From Narthecium ossifragum (Eukaryota > Streptophyta > Magnoliopsida > Dioscoreales > Nartheciaceae), in NCBI GenBank assembly GCA_963920575.1, contig CAWUCF010000141.1, forward strand, positions 289,138 to 353,137: a stretch of 64,000 nucleotides of DNA, read 5' to 3'. Positions within the stretch are counted from its first letter, which is position 1; each line of letters starts with the position of its first letter. Below are positions 59,784 to 64,000 of this stretch, one piece after another. The notes under the pieces are model-generated. The model saw only the letters and a list, made by a program, of their open reading frames with translations. It was not told the origin of the DNA and did no database searches. The translations under genes and the position numbers were made by a program.

Positions 59784-60630
59784 TGGAGGCTGAGGATCCA
59801 GGGATTCGACGTGGTCGATCCGGTGGCCAGGGGCTTCGAGGAGGTCTGCCTGGGATGATATTCAGCAAAAAGATGAATGAGAAAAAGGGAAAAAAATTAG
59901 CAAGGCTTAGTATCAAAATGTGAAGTAAAAGGCTAAAAAGGTAAAAGGTAAAAGCTTGCTATTTTGGAGGCTAAGGATCCGGGGATTCGACGTGCTAGAT
60001 CCCGTGGCCAGGGGCTTCGAGGAGGCCTGCCTGGGATGATATTCAGCAAAAAAATGAATGAGAAATAAGAAAAAACATTAGCAAGGCCTAGTATTAAAAA
60101 GTGAAGGAAAAGGCAAAAGGTAAAAGCTTGCTATTTTGGAGGCTGAGGATCCGGGGATTCGACGTGGTGGATCCTGTGGCCAGGGGCTTCGAGGAGGTCT
60201 GCCTGGGATGACATTCAGCAAAAAAATGAATGAGAAAAAGGGAAAAAACATAGCAAGGCTTAGTATCAAAATGTGAAGGAAAAGGCAAAAAAGGAAAAAG
60301 GTAAAAGCTTGCTATTTTGGAGGCTGAGGATCTGAGGATTCGACGTGCCCGATTCGGTCGCCAAGAGCTTCGAAGAGACCTACCTGGTATGATATTCAGC
60401 AAAAAAATGAATGAGAAATAAGAAAAAAAATTAGCAAGGCCTAGTATTAAAAAGTGAAGGAAAATACAAAAAGGTAAAAGGTAAAAGCTTGCTATTTTGT
60501 AGGCTGAGGATCCTGGGATTCGACATGTCCGATCCGGTGGCCAGGGGCTTCGAGGAGGCCTGCCTGGGATGATATTTAGCAAAAAGATGAATGAGAAAAA
60601 GGGAAAGAAATTAGCAAGGCCTAGTTTCAA

Positions 60631-61690
60631 AAAGTGAAGGAAAAGGCAAAAAAGGTAAAAGGTAAAAGCTTGCTATATTGGAGGCTGAGGATCCGGGGAT
60701 TCGACGTGCTCGATCCGGTGGCCAGGGGCTTCGAGGAGGCCAGCCTAGGATGAAATTTGCAAAAAGATGAATGAGAAAAACGGAAAAAAATTAGCAAGTC
60801 CTAATATCAAAAAGTGAAGGAAAAGACAAAAAAGGTAAAAGGTAAAAGCTTGCTATTTTGGAGGCTGAGGATCTGAGGATTCGACGTGCCCGATTCTGTC
60901 GCCAAGAGCTTCGAGGAGGCCTACCTGGGATGATATTCAGTAAAAAAATGAATGAGAAATAAGAAAAAATATTAGCAAGGCCTAGTATAAAAAAGTGAAG
61001 GAAAAGGCAAAAAAGGTAAAAGGTAAGAGCTTGCTATTTTGGAGGCTTAGGATCCGGGGATTCGACGTGCTCGATCCGGAGGCCAGGGGCTTCGAGGTGG
61101 CCTGCCTGGAATGATATTCAGCAAAAAAATGAATGAGAAATAAGAAAAAAAATTAGCAAGGCCTAGTATTAAAAAGTGAAGGAAAAGGCAAAAAGTTAAA
61201 AGGTAAAAGCTTCCTATTTTGCAGGCTGAGGATCCGGGGATTCGACGTGTTCGATCCGGTGGCCAGGGGCTTCGAGGAGGCCTGCCTGGGATGATATTTA
61301 GCAAAAAGATGAATGAGAAAAAAGGAAAAAAATTAGCAAGGCCTAGTATCAAAAAGTGAAGGAAAAGACAAAAAAGGTAAAAGGTAAAAGCTTACTATCT
61401 TGGAGGCTTAGGATCTGAGGATTCGTCGTGCCCGATTCGGTCCCAAAGAGCTTCGAGGAGGCCTACCTGGGATGATATTCAGTAAAAAAATGAATGAGAA
61501 ATAAGAAAAAATATTAGCAAGGCCTAGTATAAAAAAGTGAAGGAAAGGCAAAAAGGTAAAAAGTAAAAGCTTGCTACTTTGGTGGCTGAGGATCCGGGGA
61601 TTCGACGTGCTCGATCCGGTGGCCTGGGGCTTCGAGGAGGCCTGCCTAGAATGATATTCAGCAAAAAAATGAATGAGAAATAAGAAAAAA
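60631..61690 (+). repeat. Monomers between module M copies
   Basis: Alternating type A, type B and GTGTTCGATCC units. AATATTAGCAAGGCCTAG with TATAAAAAAGTG recurs near 60,968 and 61,508 (about 540 bp, three monomers). Satellite only. Confidence 0.75.
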
Positions 61691-63170
61691 AATTAGCAAG
61701 GCTTAGTATTAAAAAGTGAAGGAAAAGGCAAAAAAGGTAAAAGGTAAAAGCTTGCTATTTTGGAGGCTGGGCACCCGGGGATTCGACGTGCGCGATCCGG
61801 TGGGCAGGGGCTTCGAGGAGGCCTGCCGAGGATGATACTCAGCAAAAACATGAATGAGAAAAAGGGAAAAAAATTAGCAGGCCTAGTATCAAAATGTGAA
61901 GGAAAAGGCAAAAAAGATAAAAGGTAAAAGCTTGCAATTTTGGAGGCTGAGGATCTGAAGATTCGACGTGCCCGATTCGGTCGCCAAGAGCTTCGAGGAG
62001 GCCTACCTGAAATGATATTCAGCAAAAAAATGAATGAGAAATAAGAAAAAAAATTAGCAAGGTCTAGTATTTAAAATGTTAAGGAAAAGGCTAAAAAGGT
62101 AAAAGGTAGAAGCTTGCTATTTTGGAGGCTGAGCATCCGGGGATTCGACGTGGTGGATCCGGTGGCCAGGGGCTTCGAGGAGGTCTGCCTGGGATGATAT
62201 TCAGCAAAAAAATGAATGAGAAAATGGGAAAAAACTTAGCAAGGCTTAGTATCAAAATGTGAAGGAATAGGCAAAAAAGGTAAAAGGTAAAAGCTTGTTA
62301 TTTTGGAGGCTGAGTATCTGAGGATTCGACGTGCCCGATTCGGTCGCCAAGAGCTTCGAAGAGGCCTACATGGGATGATATTCAGCAAAAAAATAAATGA
62401 GAAATAAGAAAAAAAATTAGCAAGGCCTAGTATTAAAAGTGAAGGAAAAGGCAAAAAAGGAAAAAGGTAAAAGCTTGCTATTTTGGATGCTGAGGACCCG
62501 GGGATTCGACGTGGTCGATCCGGTGGCCAGGGGCTTCGAGGAGGCCTGCCTGGGATGATATTCCGCAAAAACATGAATGAGAAATAAGAAAAAAAATTAG
62601 CAAGGTCTAGTATCAAAAAGTGAAGGAAAAGGCAAAAAGGTAAAAGGTAAAAGCTTGCTATTTTGTAGGCTGAGGATCCGGGGATTCGATGTGTCCGATC
62701 CGGTGGCCAGGGGCTTCGAGGAGGCCTGCCTGGGATGATATTTAGCAAAAAGATGAATGAGAAAAAGGGAAAAAAATTTGCAAGGCCTAGTATCAAAAAG
62801 TGAAGGAAAAGGCAAAAAAGGTAAAAGGTAAAAAGTAAAAGTTTGCTATTTTGGAGGTTGAGGATCTGAGGATTCGACGTGCCCGATTCGGTCGCCAAGA
62901 GCTTCGAGGAGGCCTATCTTGGATGGTATTCAGCAAAAAAATGAATGAGAAATAAGAAAAAAAATTACCAATGCCCAGTATTAAAAAGTGAAGGAAAATG
63001 CAAAAAAGGTAAAAGGTAAAAGCTTGCTATTTTGGAGGATAAGGATCCGGGGATTCGACGTGCTCGACCCGGTGGCCAGGGGCTTCGAGGAGTCCTGCCT
63101 GATATGATATTCGGCAAAAAAATGTTTTAGAAATAAGAAAAAAAATTAGCAAGGCCTAGTATTAAAAAGT
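61691..63170 (+). repeat. Module M copy: counterpart of 36.2-38.0 kb
   Basis: Matches 36.95-37.98 kb at offset about 25,176: GGATGCTGAGGACCCGG (62,483), GTAAAAAGTAAAAGTTTGC (62,828), CCTATCTTGGATGGTATT (62,915) and AGTCCTGCCTGATATGATATT (63,090). The cassette at 61.83 kb is at offset about 25,537, so two monomers of M are missing between them. A further partial copy of the beginning of M appears at 63.56-63.83 kb (AAAAAGTAAAAGC, then AGTCCTGCC). Confidence 0.82.
61740..62130 (+). repeat. ACTCAGC/GGTAGAAGC cassette, site 4
   Basis: GATGATACTCAGC at about 61,831, with a GGGCACCCGGGG core upstream and GGTAGAAGC near 62,104. Confidence 0.84.
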
Positions 63171-63930
63171 GAAGGAAAAGGCAAAAAAGGTAAAAGGTAA
63201 AAGCTTGCTATTTTGGAGGCTGAGGATCTGGGGATTCGACGTGCTCGATCCGGTGGCCAGGGGCATCGAGGAGGCCTGCCTGGGATGATATTCAGCAAAA
63301 AAATGAATGAGAAATAAGAAAAAAAATTAGCAAGGCCTAGTATTAAAAAGTGAAGGAAAAGGCAAAAGAGGTAAAAGGTAAAAGTTTGCTATTTTCGAGG
63401 CTGAGGATCCGGGGATTCGACGTGCTCGATCCGGTGGCCAGGAGCTTCGAGGAGGCCTGCCTGGGATGTTATTTAGCAAAAAGATGAATGAGAAAAAGGG
63501 AAAAAAATTAGCAAGGCCTAGTATCAAAAAGTGAAGGAAAAATCAAAAAAGGCAAAAGGTAAAAAGTAAAAGCTTGCTATTTTGGCGGTTGAGGATCTGA
63601 GGATTTGACGTGCCCGATTCGGTCGCCAAGAGCTTCGAAGAGGTCTATCTGGTATGATATTCTGCAAAAAAATGAATGACAAATAAGAAAAAAATTAGCA
63701 ATGCCCAGTATTAAAAAGTAAAGGAAAAGGCAAAAAAGGTAACAGGTAAAAGCTTGCTATTTTGGAGGCTGAGGATCCGGGGATTTGACGTGCTCGACCC
63801 GGTGGCCAGGGGCTTCGAGGAGTCCTGCCTGGGATGATATTCAGCAAAAACATGAATGAAAAATAACAAAAAAAATTAGCAAGGCCTAGTATTAAAAAGT
63901 GATGGAAAAGGCAAAAAAGGTAAAATGTAA
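63171..63930 (+). repeat. Right-hand monomers to the window edge
   Basis: Type A units, then a TTTGACGTGCCCG type B unit with AAAAAGTAAAAGC, then a CGACCCGGTGGCC unit, in the order seen at 34.6-34.8 kb. No non-satellite sequence. Confidence 0.8.
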
Positions 63931-64000
63931 AAGCTTGCTATTTTGGAGGCTGAGGATCCGGGGATTCGACGTGCTCGATCCGGTAGCCAGGGGCATCGAG
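63931..64000 (+). repeat. Partial monomer at right edge
   Basis: The last AAGCTT is at 63,931 and the sequence stops at about phase 70, inside the GC-rich half (GGGGCATCGAG). The array extends to the right. Confidence 0.95.

Larger units (their letters stand above)
57399..60630 (+). repeat. Module M copy: counterpart of 35.0-37.6 kb
   Basis: From about 57,690 it matches M: AATGAAAAATAAG (57,710), CAAGAGATTCGAGGAGGCAT (58,195), GATGATACTCAGC (59,305), GGTAGAAGC (59,578), GTGCTAGATCCC (59,992) and GGTGGATCCTGTGGCC (60,164). The offset to 35-37 kb is about 22,650, then 23,010, then 23,200, so monomers were gained here. A second copy of the 58.34 kb type B variant (GAAGATTCGACATG) lies 542 bp further at 58.89 kb. 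Confidence 0.8.
1..64000 (+). repeat. 181-bp satellite DNA tandem array (entire window)
   Basis: The same ~181 bp unit recurs head to tail about 350 times with no break longer than part of a monomer. Recurrent landmarks in every unit, in order: AAGCTTGCTATTTTGGAGG, GAGGATCCGGGGATTCGACG, GGCCAGGGGCTTCGAGGAGG, CCTGGGATGATATTCAGC, ATGAATGAGAAA, TTAGCAAGGCCTAGTATT, AAGTGAAGGAAAAGG, GGTAAAAGGTAA. All copies read in one direction; I found no inverted block. Spacing between successive AAGCTT sites is typically 181, with 180, 174 and 159 variants from small indels. Unit size near nucleosome repeat length, absence of other sequence and higher-order periodicity are typical of eukaryotic centromeric or heterochromatic satellites. 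Family and species are not recognised. Confidence 0.99.

Noticed and set aside
62236..62898. 220-codon minus-strand open frame and the other 60-220 codon frames
   Set aside because: They are translations of the same satellite monomer read in shifting frames, all rich in Phe, Leu, Pro and Arg because the minus strand is pyrimidine-rich. Indels between monomers are rarely multiples of three, there is no recognisable domain, and the frames begin and end wherever a point change makes a stop.
1..64000. CRISPR array
   Set aside because: Repeats are 181 bp and contiguous, without short repeats separated by unique spacers, and no cas genes are present.
1..64000. Known satellite families of similar length (Arabidopsis 178 bp, human alpha 171 bp, Citrus 181 bp)
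   Set aside because: Size alone matches. I see no sequence similarity to the Arabidopsis or alpha-satellite monomers as I know them, and the Citrus satellite is described as much more GC-rich than the ~44% here. Family left unassigned.

Overview
The whole 64 kb window is one uninterrupted tandem satellite array. A single monomer of about 181 bp repeats roughly 350 times, always in the same orientation, from the first base to the last. The window opens and closes inside a monomer, so the array continues on both sides. I see no protein-coding gene, tRNA, rRNA, transposon, CRISPR array or unique-sequence island. The many minus-strand open frames of 60-220 codons are by-products of a stop-poor monomer and are not annotated as genes. 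This is eukaryotic nuclear satellite DNA, of the kind found at centromeres or in pericentromeric or other heterochromatin. Monomer length near nucleosome length and higher-order repeats (HORs) fit a centromeric or pericentromeric block, but that is inference. I do not recognise the satellite family and cannot name the organism; plant and animal are both possible. || Monomer (typical copy 49,141-49,321, starting at HindIII AAGCTT): the first ~90 bp are about 60% GC, with BamHI GGATCC, StuI AGGCCT and six CpGs. The second ~91 bp are about 27% GC, A-tract-rich and purine-rich, with a second AGGCCT and a GGTAAAA heptamer tandem just before the next AAGCTT. My hand count of an eye-derived consensus is A67 C25 G54 T35, so the + strand is about two-thirds purine with strong G-over-C skew. 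Two main GC-half types alternate: type A (core GATCCGGGGATTCG, then GCTCGATCCGGTGGCC) and type B (core GATCTGAGGATTCG, then GCCCGATTCGGTCGCC). || Layout. 1-1.47 kb: older mixed monomers. 1.47-12.9 kb: a ~6.03 kb segmental tandem duplication with an out-of-register join at 6,871. 12.6-16.0 kb: a ~1.45 kb 8-mer HOR in two copies plus a partial third. 16.1-16.5 kb: a fresh 180-bp monomer duplication. 16.81-28.25 kb: a ~3.81 kb 21-mer HOR in three nearly identical copies. 28.25-34.3 kb: mixed monomers with a 904-bp 5-mer duplication and diverged relics of neighbouring HORs. 34.3-38.0 kb: a distinctive module here called M. 38.3-40.1 kb: a second, unrelated 5-mer duplication. 40.19-44.48 kb: a 1,431-bp 8-mer HOR in three copies. 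44.5-53.85 kb: composites of that HOR, including a 6.1 kb segment repeated with one 1.43 kb unit missing. 53-64 kb: repeated, partly deleted copies of module M. || The biological content is the array's evolution: nested duplications at 7 bp, 22 bp, one monomer, 2, 5, 8, 21 and ~33 monomers, with breakpoints visible. No undescribed gene system is supported. Offsets were read from shared private variants by eye; identities are not computed values.
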